DNA from: Desulfatirhabdium butyrativorans DSM 18734
GTDB lineage: Bacteria > Desulfobacterota > Desulfobacteria > Desulfobacterales > Desulfatirhabdiaceae
Length of the DNA stretch: 64,000 bases
Assembly (NCBI RefSeq): GCF_000429925.1
Contig: NZ_KE386990.1
Span: forward strand, 6,783 to 70,782
Direction: 5' to 3'
Shown: positions 35,634 through 44,112 of the stretch, in pieces
Position numbering within the stretch: the first letter of the stretch is position 1
How the letters are laid out: the number at the start of each line of letters is the position of its first letter
Made by a program: the position numbers and the translations under genes
Notes under the pieces: generated by a model
What the model was told of the DNA's origin: nothing
What the model saw: the letters and a program-made list of their open reading frames with translations, nothing else
Databases searched by the model: none

Positions 35634-36197
35634 TCAGGCCGGACCTGCTGGTGCATGCGGAATGTTCGCCTGAATCGTTTCAGCAGGATCGTCGATTTCT
35701 TTCAAGAAACCGGCTCGATGGAGCACCTTGAAGGTGCGATTCCGCACTTCTTCCGTCTGCAATTGATAAACGGTTTCCCGGCACTTCACATATATATTGA
35801 ACGCGAGAAGACATAGATCGTCCACCCGGCGATCGATCTGGGCAAGTTCCTGGTGCAGCGAAACATCGCTGAGTTCCTTATTCAGAAGTTCGCGGATGAT
35901 CGTTTTGAGCTCCAGGATAAACACCACGGCCTGAGCCGGAGAAAACTGCTGGATGGCGCGAATGCGAATGATGGGGTCCAGAAAGGAACAGGCCGTTTCC
36001 GGATCGATTCCCTGGATCAAACCGCTGAAAAGGGCTTCAAGCCCGTTTCGGGCGGCATCCCCCATGGGGTTGTGGAACGGGTCCTTCTGGGCTTTGATGA
36101 ATTTGGCGGTGTCTGGCGGATAGGAATCTGCAAGAAGGTCGAACCATTGATGGATGATCGCTTTTTGATGTTTTTCCAGAAGATCGGACAGGTGCAT
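35634..36197 (-). CDS. RsbRD N-terminal-domain protein upstream of dsrMKJOP
   Basis: The protein has 187 residues, all-helical in appearance, starting MHLSDLLEKHQKAIIHQWFDLLADSYPPDTAKFI. The block PMGDAARNGLEALFSGLIQGID, then RIRAIQQFSPAQAVVFILELKTIIRELL, matches the RsbRD_N sensor domain of stressosome-type proteins. The STAS domain is absent. Such genes commonly sit just before dsrM in sulfate reducers. A role in sensing or regulating the Dsr complex is plausible but untested. A SpoIIE phosphatase that could belong to the same kind of partner-switching circuit is at 48211. Confidence 0.8.
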   Translation of the reverse strand: MHLSDLLEKHQKAIIHQWFDLLADSYPPDTAKFIKAQKDPFHNPMGDAARNGLEALFSGLIQGIDPETACSFLDPIIRIRAIQQFSPAQAVVFILELKTIIRELLNKELSDVSLHQELAQIDRRVDDLCLLAFNIYVKCRETVYQLQTEEVRNRTFKVLHRAGFLKEIDDPAETIQANIPHAPAGPA

Positions 36198-36783
<586 letters not shown>

Positions 36784-37803
36784 ATGATGCAGAAGAAATG
36801 GACAGGGCTCATCGTACTGGCATGGTTTTGCATACTGATCGGTTATGCGAACACGGCGTCTGCCGAACCGGTAAAACTCACCTACAGTTGTTTCTTTCCC
36901 CCATCCCATATACAGAGCATTCTTGCGGAACAATGGTGCCGTGAAGTCGAAAAACGGACCAATGGCGCCGTCAAAATCGATTATTTCCCCGGCCAGACGC
37001 TCACCAAGGCCAATCAGTGCTATGACGGTGTTGTTGAAGGCATGTCCGACATCGGCTTTTCGGTGCTGGCTTACACTCCGGGCCGATTTCCCGTCATGCT
37101 CGCCGTCGATCTGCCGATGGGCTATACCAGCGGCGTTGAAGCCACCAAGGTCATCAATGATGTGTACAACCACTTCAAACCCAAGGAACTGAACGACACC
37201 CAGGTCATGTACCTGCATGCGCACGGCCCGGGGCTCGTGTTCACCAAGAGCAAGCCCGTCTATAAAATGGAAGACATGTCCGGCCTGAAATTCCGCAGCC
37301 ACGGCACCAGTGCGGAAGTGGTCAAGGCATTGGGCGGCACTCCGGTTGCCAAACCCATGCCGGAAACCTATGAATTGCTCCAGAAAGGTGTCGTGGACGG
37401 AGCCGTCTATCCGCTGGAATCCAACAAGGGATGGAAGCTCGGTGAAGTCGTCAAATACTGCACGGCCAATTTTTCCTCCGCCTACACGACCTCGTTTTTT
37501 GTCGTCATGAACAAGGACAAATGGAAAAGCCTTCCCCCGAATGTTCAGAAAATCATCCAGGAGGTCAATGCCGAATGGATCCCGAAGCATGGCGATGCAT
37601 GGGACAACAGTGACATGATCGGCCTGAAATATCTGCTCGATCAGGGCGGGCTCATCATTGGGCAGGACAGCAAGGAAGCCGCACGCTGGAAGGCGGCAGT
37701 TACCCCCATCCTCGATTCATATGCAAAAGAACTGAGCGCAAAAGGCATCAATGGCAAGGAAGTGGTGGATTTCATCGCCACGACCCTGAAAAAATACCAA
37801 TGA
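36784..37803 (+). CDS. dctP: TRAP transporter substrate-binding protein, DctP family
   Basis: The protein has 339 residues with a Sec signal (about residues 8-27, ending TASA). DctP traits: KLTYSCFFPPSHIQSILAEQWCREVEKRTNGAVKIDYFPGQTL, the DMSGLKFRSHGTSAEVVKALGGTPV block with the carboxylate-binding arginine, and GVVDGAVYPLESN. It binds an organic acid in the periplasm for the QM membrane parts that follow at 38321 and 38880. The start has AGGAGG. It is split from dctQ by 517 bases holding a terminator and a hairpin array. The substrate is unknown. Confidence 0.92.
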   Translation: MMQKKWTGLIVLAWFCILIGYANTASAEPVKLTYSCFFPPSHIQSILAEQWCREVEKRTNGAVKIDYFPGQTLTKANQCYDGVVEGMSDIGFSVLAYTPGRFPVMLAVDLPMGYTSGVEATKVINDVYNHFKPKELNDTQVMYLHAHGPGLVFTKSKPVYKMEDMSGLKFRSHGTSAEVVKALGGTPVAKPMPETYELLQKGVVDGAVYPLESNKGWKLGEVVKYCTANFSSAYTTSFFVVMNKDKWKSLPPNVQKIIQEVNAEWIPKHGDAWDNSDMIGLKYLLDQGGLIIGQDSKEAARWKAAVTPILDSYAKELSAKGINGKEVVDFIATTLKKYQ

Positions 37804-37949
37804 TGATGAACGCGCAATCAGTCGAAGGGTGCCCACTGTTGACATTCCGGCGAAAGCGGGAGGTCAGGAGTCAGGAGTCAGGAGTCAGAAGAAAGCGGAT
37901 GAAGCCTATTTCTATGGACGTCCGCTCCCGAGACTTTCATCAACCGGGG

Positions 37950-37975
37950 GTCAACCTCGGTTGACATGTTTTTTT
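37950..37975 (+). terminator. intrinsic terminator after dctP
   Basis: A GTCAAC-CTCG-GTTGAC hairpin (37950-37965) is followed by ATG and seven T residues (37969-37975). It lies 147 bases past the dctP stop and upstream of dctQ, so it could limit transcription into dctQM. Confidence 0.65.
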
Positions 37976-38008
37976 AGCGTCTTCCGGTCTTGCACCTGAC
38001 CCAATGTC

Positions 38009-38243
38009 GCGCACGTAGTGCGCACATGACAGCCGCTTGGCGGCTACATGACGTCGCGCAGCGACACATGACCTGTTGTTCCGACGCGCACGAAGTGCGC
38101 ACATGACAGCCGCTCGGCGGCTACATGACGTCGCGCAGCGACACATGACCCGTTGTTCCGACTGCGGCTACATGACGTCGCGCAGCGACACATGACCCGT
38201 TGTTCCGACTGCGGCTACATGACGTCGCGCAGCGACACATGAC
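38009..38243. repeat. array of short hairpins joined by ACATGAC linkers
   Basis: There are ten copies of the 7-mer ACATGAC (starts 38024, 38046, 38066, 38101, 38123, 38143, 38170, 38190, 38217, 38237). They separate compact palindromes: GCGCAC-3-GTGCGC (38009, 38086), AGCCGC-3-GCGGCT (38031, 38108) and GTCGC-GCA-GCGAC (38053, 38130, 38177, 38224). A TTGTTCCGAC spacer starts each repeat period; the last two periods keep only TGCGGCT in place of the first two hairpins. It sits in the dctP-dctQ gap. Confidence 0.9.
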
Positions 38244-38320
38244 CCGGCGTCGCCCGGCGTCGTCCCTTGCCGGACGGCGGGCGGGTCTTAGTCGATTACG
38301 TTCAAAGGATAGGCTCCTTC

Positions 38321-38830
38321 ATGGAAACGCTTTTCAAATGCGTCGACTGGATTTCCGACAAATTCAAAATCCTCGGCGGAATTTGCCTCACCGGGATGAT
38401 GGCAATGACCTGCATCGATGTCATCGGCCGGTTTTTCAACCGGCCCATTTTCGGTGCCATTGAAATTGTCGGGTTTCTGGCCACGTTGACCACCGCTTTT
38501 GCCCTTCCTTACACCCATCGCATGGATGCCCACATCGGTGTGGAGCTGTTTGTCCAGATTCTTCCGGAAAAACCCAGACAAATCCTGTCCTTTCTCACGA
38601 CACTGACCTCTTTTGTCCTGTTCGCTTTTGTCGCCTGGCGGATGGTGCTGTATGCAGACACCATCCGGGAAAGCGGAGAGGTTTCGATGACCATGAAGCT
38701 TCCGGAATACTACATCATTTACCTGGTGGCCTGTTGCTTCATCGTGTTCTGTTTCATCCTCTTCTGCGACACGCTCAAACTCATCAGCAGCCTGGTGAAG
38801 CCATCAACAGCAAACACGGCAATGCGATAG
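38321..38830 (+). CDS. dctQ: TRAP transporter small permease, DctQ family
   Basis: The protein has 169 residues with four hydrophobic helices. Start METLFKCVDWISDKFKIL (AAAGGA upstream). The DctQ pattern is seen in MMAMTCIDVIGRFFNRPIFGAIEIVGFLATL and LPYTHRMDAHIGVELF. Together with DctM it forms the ion-coupled importer for the DctP-bound acid. The longer frame runs back into the hairpin array and is rejected. The next gene begins 49 bases on. Confidence 0.9.
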   Translation: METLFKCVDWISDKFKILGGICLTGMMAMTCIDVIGRFFNRPIFGAIEIVGFLATLTTAFALPYTHRMDAHIGVELFVQILPEKPRQILSFLTTLTSFVLFAFVAWRMVLYADTIRESGEVSMTMKLPEYYIIYLVACCFIVFCFILFCDTLKLISSLVKPSTANTAMR

Positions 38831-38879
38831 GCCAGCAGCGGTTTCTCATGGACAGACTTTTCCCCCCGAACGGTGATCT

Positions 38880-40193
38880 ATGAATCCTGGAACGATTGGT
38901 GTTCTTGGCATCCTCATCATGCTCGTTCTTTTCATGACCCGCATGCCGGTTGCCTATGTCATGACCCTTGTCGGACTGGTTGGCTTTTCGGTCATGAAAT
39001 CCTGGAACGGCGGACTGAACCTGCTTTCCCGGAGCTTTTACGAAGCTTTTTCCTCATACGGCCTGACCACCATCCCCCTGTTCATTCTGATGGGGCAATT
39101 CGCCTTCAACAGCGGGATCGGCAAACGCCTCTATGAAACGGCGTATCGCTTCTTCGGATCGATCCGGGGAGGGCTTGCCATGGCGACCATCGTGGCCTGC
39201 ACCGCCTTCGGCGCGGTATGCGGATCCAGCCCGGCAACGGCCGCGACCCTCGCCACAGTGGGCCTTCCGGAGATGCGGCGCTACGGGTATGACGATGAGC
39301 TCTCCACCGGCACCGTCGCCTCGGGAGGCGGACTCGGGATGATCATGCCGCCCAGCGTGGTCATGATCGTTTACGGCATCCTGACGGAACAGTCGATTGG
39401 CGCCCTTTTCGTCTCCGGCATCATTCCCGCCATCGTCATGACCATCCTGTACATGGGATGCATCGCCATCCGGTGCCGCTTCGCCCCCGAGCAGGGCCCT
39501 CCCGGCGAGCACTTCACCTGGAAGGAAAAGATTGCCTCGTTGAAGAACATCGCGGACACGGCCCTCTGTTTCATTGTCGTGATGGGCGGGCTCTTCCTGG
39601 GCGTCTTCACGCCTACCGAGGCGGCAGGCATAGGGGCATTTGCCGTACTGGCCGTTTCCGTCATCCGCAGGCAATTGAGCTGGCAGGGTTTTGTGAAATC
39701 GCTCTATGAAACCCTGCGAACGTCCTGCATGGTCATTTTCCTGATTGCCGGCGCACTGGTCTTCGGAAAATTTCTCGCCATCACCCGGATCCCCTTCAAT
39801 ACCGCCACATGGGTCGGCGGTCTCAACATGCCTCCGTTCATGATCGTGGCAGCCATTGCCATGGTCTATATCATCGGCGGATGCATCATGGATGCGCTGG
39901 CACTGATCATGCTGACCATTCCCGTGTTCTATCCCATTATCATCAACATCGGCTACGATCCCATCTGGTATGGCGTCATCATCGTCCTGCTCACCCAGAT
40001 CGGTGTGCTCACGCCTCCTGTCGGCATCAACGTCTATGTGGTGTACGGCGTGGCCCAGGGTGTCATCGGCAAGGTGCCACTGGAGAAAATCTTCAAAGGC
40101 GTTATCCCGTTTCTCATCGCGACGATTGTCGGTATCGTGATCATGACGATCTTTCCGCAGATCATTCTGGTCCTGCCCAGATTGATGTATTGA
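38880..40193 (+). CDS. dctM: TRAP transporter large permease, DctM family
   Basis: The protein has 437 residues with about twelve hydrophobic helices. DctM signatures: LTTIPLFILMGQFAFNSGIGKRLYETAYRFFG, CTAFGAVCGSSPATAATLATVGLPEMRRYGYDDELSTGTVASGGGLGMIMPPSVVMIVYG, GVFTPTEAAGIGAF, and LTPPVGINVYVVYGVA. It forms the translocation pathway. The ribosome binding site is weak, so translational coupling to dctQ is possible. A repeat-dense spacer follows. Confidence 0.93.
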   Translation: MNPGTIGVLGILIMLVLFMTRMPVAYVMTLVGLVGFSVMKSWNGGLNLLSRSFYEAFSSYGLTTIPLFILMGQFAFNSGIGKRLYETAYRFFGSIRGGLAMATIVACTAFGAVCGSSPATAATLATVGLPEMRRYGYDDELSTGTVASGGGLGMIMPPSVVMIVYGILTEQSIGALFVSGIIPAIVMTILYMGCIAIRCRFAPEQGPPGEHFTWKEKIASLKNIADTALCFIVVMGGLFLGVFTPTEAAGIGAFAVLAVSVIRRQLSWQGFVKSLYETLRTSCMVIFLIAGALVFGKFLAITRIPFNTATWVGGLNMPPFMIVAAIAMVYIIGGCIMDALALIMLTIPVFYPIIINIGYDPIWYGVIIVLLTQIGVLTPPVGINVYVVYGVAQGVIGKVPLEKIFKGVIPFLIATIVGIVIMTIFPQIILVLPRLMY

Positions 40194-40226
40194 GCTCTGC
40201 CGCGCGGACAATGAGAATAATGGACG

Positions 40227-40372
40227 AGGGGCAATGGGCGATAGGCGATGGGCGATAGGTGATGGGCGATAGGTGATGGGCGATAGGCGATGGGCGATAG
40301 GCGATGGGTGATGGGCGATGGGTGATGGGCGCTGGGTGATAGGTGATAGGTGATAGGTGATGGGCAGTGAGA
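40227..40372. repeat. heptanucleotide tandem tract GGGCGAT/AGGTGAT
   Basis: Roughly twenty 7-mer units of the form RGGYGAT run without interruption, many as alternating GGGCGAT and AGGCGAT. The complementary form CACCCATCACCTATC appears near 60719-60772. No coding potential. Confidence 0.9.
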
Positions 40373-40528
40373 CCCGTCACCCCGGCGAAAGCCGGGGTCC
40401 AGAACCGGTTGAAGGCTCGCTATTTGATTTTGTGGGAGCATCGTCACCCTTGATATTTTCATCTCCGGGGGCACGACCCCTCGCCTTGAATATTCATCGT
40501 GAAAATACCTCCCCTCGCAATGCTGGGG

Positions 40529-40641
40529 ATAATCGTTGTCGTTATCGTTGTCGTTATCGTTATCGTTGTCGTTGTCGTTGTCGTTGTCGTTATCGTTATC
40601 GTTGTCGTTATCGTTGTCGTTGTCGTAATCGTAATCGTAAT
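40529..40641. repeat. hexanucleotide GTTGTC/GTTATC tract, long allele
   Basis: About 18 hexamers of GTTGTC, GTTATC and terminal GTAATC follow the conserved flank CTCGCAATGCTGGGGATAATC and end in GTAATTCCC. It lies about 210 bases upstream of the PaaK gene. Sister tracts are at 21356 (short), 63744 (long) and, nearly collapsed, at about 57374. Confidence 0.9.
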
Positions 40642-40853
<212 letters not shown>

Positions 40854-42179
40854 ATGACGATTTACTGGAACCCGATTCTCGAAACCCTCGACCGGGAGCG
40901 GCTCGAGGCGCTGCAACTGAAGAAGTTTCAGCGGATTTTCCGCTGGGCCTACGAGCGCTCCCGCTTTCATCGTAGCCTCTATGATCGCGCCGGCATCCGG
41001 CCCGAAGACATCCGATCCATGGCCGATGTGCGCCGCGTCCCCAAAGTGGAAAAATCCATGATGCGGGACATCCAGCGCAAAGACCCTTTCCCTTACGGCG
41101 ATGCCCTGTGCGTACCGATCGAAGAGGTTACCGAATTCCGCCAGACCAGCGGCACCACCGGTCAGCCCGTCTATCAGCCGGACACCTGGCAGGACTGGGA
41201 ATGGTGGGCGGAGTGCTGGGCCTGCCTGCTGTGGGCACAGGGATACCGGCCGGCAGATCGCGTCTTCATTCCCTTCGGATACAATGTGTTCGTCGCCTTC
41301 TGGGCCGGGCACTATGGAGCCGAGAAGATCGGATGCGAAGTCGTTCCGGGCGGTGTCCTGGATACATCGGCCCGGATTCTCAAAATCCAGGAGCTTCGGG
41401 CAACGGCCATGATGGCCACCCCCACCTATGTGCTGGGCATGGCGGAAACGGCCCGCAAGGCGCTCGGCATCGATCCGAGATCGCTTGGCATCCGGAAGAT
41501 CACCTGCGCAGGCGAGCCAGGCGCCAGCATTCCCAGCACCAAACTGCGCATGGAATCGGAGTGGGGAGCCAAGGTGTACGATCATTCCGGTGCGACGGAA
41601 ATCGGCGCCTGGTCCTTCGAATGCCAGGAGCAGCCGGGCGGACTCCATGTCAACGAAGGCTTCTTTCTGGTGGAAATCGAGGATATCGACACCGGAGAGG
41701 CCATCACGGAGCCCGGCCGGAAAGGCAAGATGATCATCACGGCCTTCGACCGGATCGCCCAGCCCTGCATCCGGTTCGATTCCAAGGACATCATCGAATG
41801 GGCCGATTTCCCCTGCCCCTGCGGCAGAGGATACCGGCTGATCCGGGGTGGGGTCCAGGGCCGGGCCGATGACATCACCAAAGTCAAAGGTGTACTGCTT
41901 TCGCCATCGGCCATCGAGGAAGTCGTGCGGGGAATCGATGGGCTCGGAAACGAATATGAGGTGATCGTCGATAAGGCCGGAGACACGGATCGCATCCGGC
42001 TCCGGGTGGAAGTGCTACCGGAAGATGACGCCAGAAAGGCGGCCATCCTGCGGGAACTCAACGATCAATTGCGGCTGAAAACGAATTTGCGCTACGATAT
42101 CGAATTTCATCGGCCGGGTGCACTCCCGCGATACGAAGTCAAGGCCAAACGATTCAAGGATTTGCGGCATACCCATTGA
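40854..42179 (+). CDS. phenylacetate-CoA ligase-like AMP-forming enzyme (PaaK family)
   Basis: The protein has 441 residues, the usual PaaK length. It would activate an aromatic or other carboxylic acid to its CoA thioester with ATP. Motifs: P-loop-like RQTSGTTGQPVYQP, MATPTYVLGMAE, CAGEPGASIPSTK, YDHSGATEIGAWSFEC, CIRFDSKDI, a CPCGRGYRLI element and GRADDITKVKGVLLSPSAIEEVV. GAGGACGGAG precedes the ATG. Many anaerobes carry several such ligases with different acids, so phenylacetate itself is only one candidate. Small and response-regulator genes follow on the same strand. Confidence 0.9.
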   Translation: MTIYWNPILETLDRERLEALQLKKFQRIFRWAYERSRFHRSLYDRAGIRPEDIRSMADVRRVPKVEKSMMRDIQRKDPFPYGDALCVPIEEVTEFRQTSGTTGQPVYQPDTWQDWEWWAECWACLLWAQGYRPADRVFIPFGYNVFVAFWAGHYGAEKIGCEVVPGGVLDTSARILKIQELRATAMMATPTYVLGMAETARKALGIDPRSLGIRKITCAGEPGASIPSTKLRMESEWGAKVYDHSGATEIGAWSFECQEQPGGLHVNEGFFLVEIEDIDTGEAITEPGRKGKMIITAFDRIAQPCIRFDSKDIIEWADFPCPCGRGYRLIRGGVQGRADDITKVKGVLLSPSAIEEVVRGIDGLGNEYEVIVDKAGDTDRIRLRVEVLPEDDARKAAILRELNDQLRLKTNLRYDIEFHRPGALPRYEVKAKRFKDLRHTH

Positions 42180-42196
42180 ACGAAGGGACCGGACCC

Positions 42197-42394
42197 ATGC
42201 CTTCTGACATCGATTCAGATTCGATCATTCGAAAAATTGCAGACATGCGCGCCATTGCCGAAGAATTGCGGAAACATGAAGCAAGACTTCCCGCCTTGGG
42301 CAAAAACCTGAAGCGAATTCTGGCAAGCATTCGCATGCTTGAAATCAATTTTTCGGATATCGATCCGGAACACAAGGAAAACCCATGCCATTGA
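42197..42394 (+). CDS. small helical protein of unknown function
   Basis: The protein has 65 residues from the ATG at 42197 with AAGGGA upstream; an in-frame TTG at 42176 overlaps the ligase stop. It is highly charged and probably two helices (SIIRKIADMRAIAEELRKHEARLPALGKNLKRILASIRMLEINFSD), with coiled-coil-like spacing. No family recognised. Its place between the CoA ligase and a receiver protein suggests the three are co-transcribed. Confidence 0.6.
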   Translation: MPSDIDSDSIIRKIADMRAIAEELRKHEARLPALGKNLKRILASIRMLEINFSDIDPEHKENPCH

Positions 42395-42475
42395 GCCAAT
42401 TACAAAAGCGGCTTGTTTCGTCACTCCGGTGAAAGCACCGTTTTCGGGAATCAATCAAATCGTATCGGAATATCT

Positions 42476-42964
42476 ATGGAAACCTATCCTCATCTGAATG
42501 GCAAACGCATTCTGGTCGTCGATGACGAGCCGGACATTCTCGACACCATCGAAGACATTCTTTCGATGTGTACGATCACCAAGGCATCGGGCTTCGAAGA
42601 GGCCAAGGCGGTCCTGGAAACCACGGCTCTCGATCTGGCCCTTCTCGATATCATGGGCGTCGACGGTTATGAGCTGCTTGCAATCGCAAAAGCCCACGGC
42701 ATTCCATCTGTCATGCTCACGGCAAGGGCGCTCACTGTCGACGATGTCAAGAAATCCTACGTGGAAGGTGCATCCTTCTATATCCCCAAGGAAGAGCTGG
42801 CCCACATCGACGCCTTTCTGAACGAAATTTTCGAGGACATCGCGGCGGGCAACAATCCCTGGAGAAGATGGATGAAGAAGATGGGCGGATTCTGCGAAAG
42901 GACTTTCGGAAAGAAATGGCAGCAGAAGGATCCCGACTTCTGGGACAACATTCCCTTCTATTGA
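42476..42964 (+). CDS. single-domain response regulator (CheY-like) with C-terminal extension
   Basis: The protein has 162 residues. The receiver domain covers about 8-120: acidic pocket Asp16/Asp17 (VVDDEPD), phosphoacceptor Asp58 (LLDIMGVDGYE), Thr82 and Lys105 (YIPKEEL). A 40-residue tail, NNPWRRWMKKMGGFCERTFGKKWQQKDPDFW, is Trp/Lys rich with no DNA-binding fold I can recognise, so it may interact with a protein or membrane. Its partner kinase is not adjacent. The stop codon is directly followed by a MITE-like element. Confidence 0.9.
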   Translation: METYPHLNGKRILVVDDEPDILDTIEDILSMCTITKASGFEEAKAVLETTALDLALLDIMGVDGYELLAIAKAHGIPSVMLTARALTVDDVKKSYVEGASFYIPKEELAHIDAFLNEIFEDIAAGNNPWRRWMKKMGGFCERTFGKKWQQKDPDFWDNIPFY

Positions 42965-43116
42965 GTGCCTGAACGGAAAACCCTGATTCGGAGCAGCGCG
43001 TCGCCGGGACGGTCAGGCCATTTTGCTCTGATGTGGGAACGAGTAGGGGCAAATGATGATTTGCCCCTGCTCCGGCAAAATCAGGTCAGGCGCAAACAAG
43101 GGTTCCGTTCAGGCGC
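42965..43116. mobile_element. short MITE-like element, copy 3
   Basis: A 152-base element with inverted ends, GTGCCTGAACGGAAAACCC on the left and CCGTTCAGGCGC on the right. TATTCGGAGCAGCGCG-type sequence (GATTCGGAGCAGCGCG) follows the left end. Inside is a GTAGGGGCAAATGATGATTTGCCCCTGC palindrome split as GGGGCAAAT/ATTTGCCCC. It begins on the base after the response-regulator stop. No clear target duplication, so it may be old or internally deleted. Confidence 0.7.
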
Positions 43117-43131
43117 TCCCGGTTCGGCAGA

Positions 43132-44106
43132 TCAACGAAACACAATGGTCCCAACCACAATCAGCAGCAGAGACAGGGGAAAATAACTTCCGTGATTGAA
43201 CAGGTCCATGGCAGCCCGCGCATCCCGTGAGATCAGCAATCGGATGGCGGGCAGCAGGACAAGGCAGACGCCTGCCGTCAGTGCGAGCACACAGCTCAGT
43301 GCCGGGAATGGCGCCCTGCCGCTCAGAAATGTCATCGTCTGAAAGATCAGCGCCAGACATACGCTGCAGAAAACGACGATGGCGGACTTGTGCCGCCCGA
43401 GCTGCACCGGGAAAGTCTTTGCACCGATGGCGCGATCTTCTTCGATATCCGACCAGTCGTTGGGTATATTCTGTCCGCCGATTTCCCAGAAGAACAGAAA
43501 CAGGAAGAGATTCAACAGGAAAAGCGGGGGCGGATCGGGATCGACGGCAAAGACGGCTGCCATGGCGCCGATGGTTTTCACAACGCCGCTGACAAGGGAT
43601 CGATAAGCGCTGATCTTGAGCAGACGGCAATAGACAATCTCCAGCACGCACCCCGCAACAAAGAGCATCAGGCATACCGGATTCAGGATGGCGGCGCCGA
43701 CAACGGCGATGCCGGACCAGAGCCCTGCCCATAAAAGCGCCTGTTTCAGATTCAGGGCGCCTTCCGCCAGCGGATGCCGCATCAGGACCGCATCGAGATC
43801 GTGGCGGGGGCCCGAGAGTGACCCGGCGCCTCCGGCGCCCATCATCAAACGTCTTTGACGATCGATGCGGTAGTCTGCAATATCATTGATGGCATATACC
43901 GCCGTATACCCGGAAAAAGCGGTGACCAAACCGAGAATGACGATCCACCAGGGTGGGAACGCCCCGTTGACGGCAAGGGCGGCAAGGCAGGGTGTGGCCA
44001 GATCGATCACCCCATGGGGCGTTCTGGAAAGCGCGAAATAGAGCCGTTTGGCCTCCAGAATCTGCAGCAGCGGCCGAATCTTTGCACCGATCACCAGTTC
44101 CCGCAT
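43132..44106 (-). CDS. UbiA-family prenyltransferase-like membrane protein
   Basis: The protein has 324 residues with about nine hydrophobic helices. The first Asp-rich motif is NDIADYRID (Asn74, Asp75, Asp78, Asp82); the second is NDWSDIEEDRAIGAKT near 215. These are the two Mg-pyrophosphate sites of UbiA/MenA-type enzymes that attach prenyl chains to aromatic acids or related acceptors. It is not obviously MenA; the RTPHGVIDLATPC segment and acceptor are unassigned. GGGAGGATGA precedes the ATG. It lies 6 bases after the SLT gene, so they share a transcript. Confidence 0.85.
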   Translation of the reverse strand: MRELVIGAKIRPLLQILEAKRLYFALSRTPHGVIDLATPCLAALAVNGAFPPWWIVILGLVTAFSGYTAVYAINDIADYRIDRQRRLMMGAGGAGSLSGPRHDLDAVLMRHPLAEGALNLKQALLWAGLWSGIAVVGAAILNPVCLMLFVAGCVLEIVYCRLLKISAYRSLVSGVVKTIGAMAAVFAVDPDPPPLFLLNLFLFLFFWEIGGQNIPNDWSDIEEDRAIGAKTFPVQLGRHKSAIVVFCSVCLALIFQTMTFLSGRAPFPALSCVLALTAGVCLVLLPAIRLLISRDARAAMDLFNHGSYFPLSLLLIVVGTIVFR

Positions 44107-44112
44107 GGTTGC

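Noticed and set aside
38009-38243. CRISPR array or coding repeat protein
   Set aside because: Spacers are as conserved as repeats and are themselves palindromes; open frames across it have no ribosome binding site. An array of hairpins explains it better.
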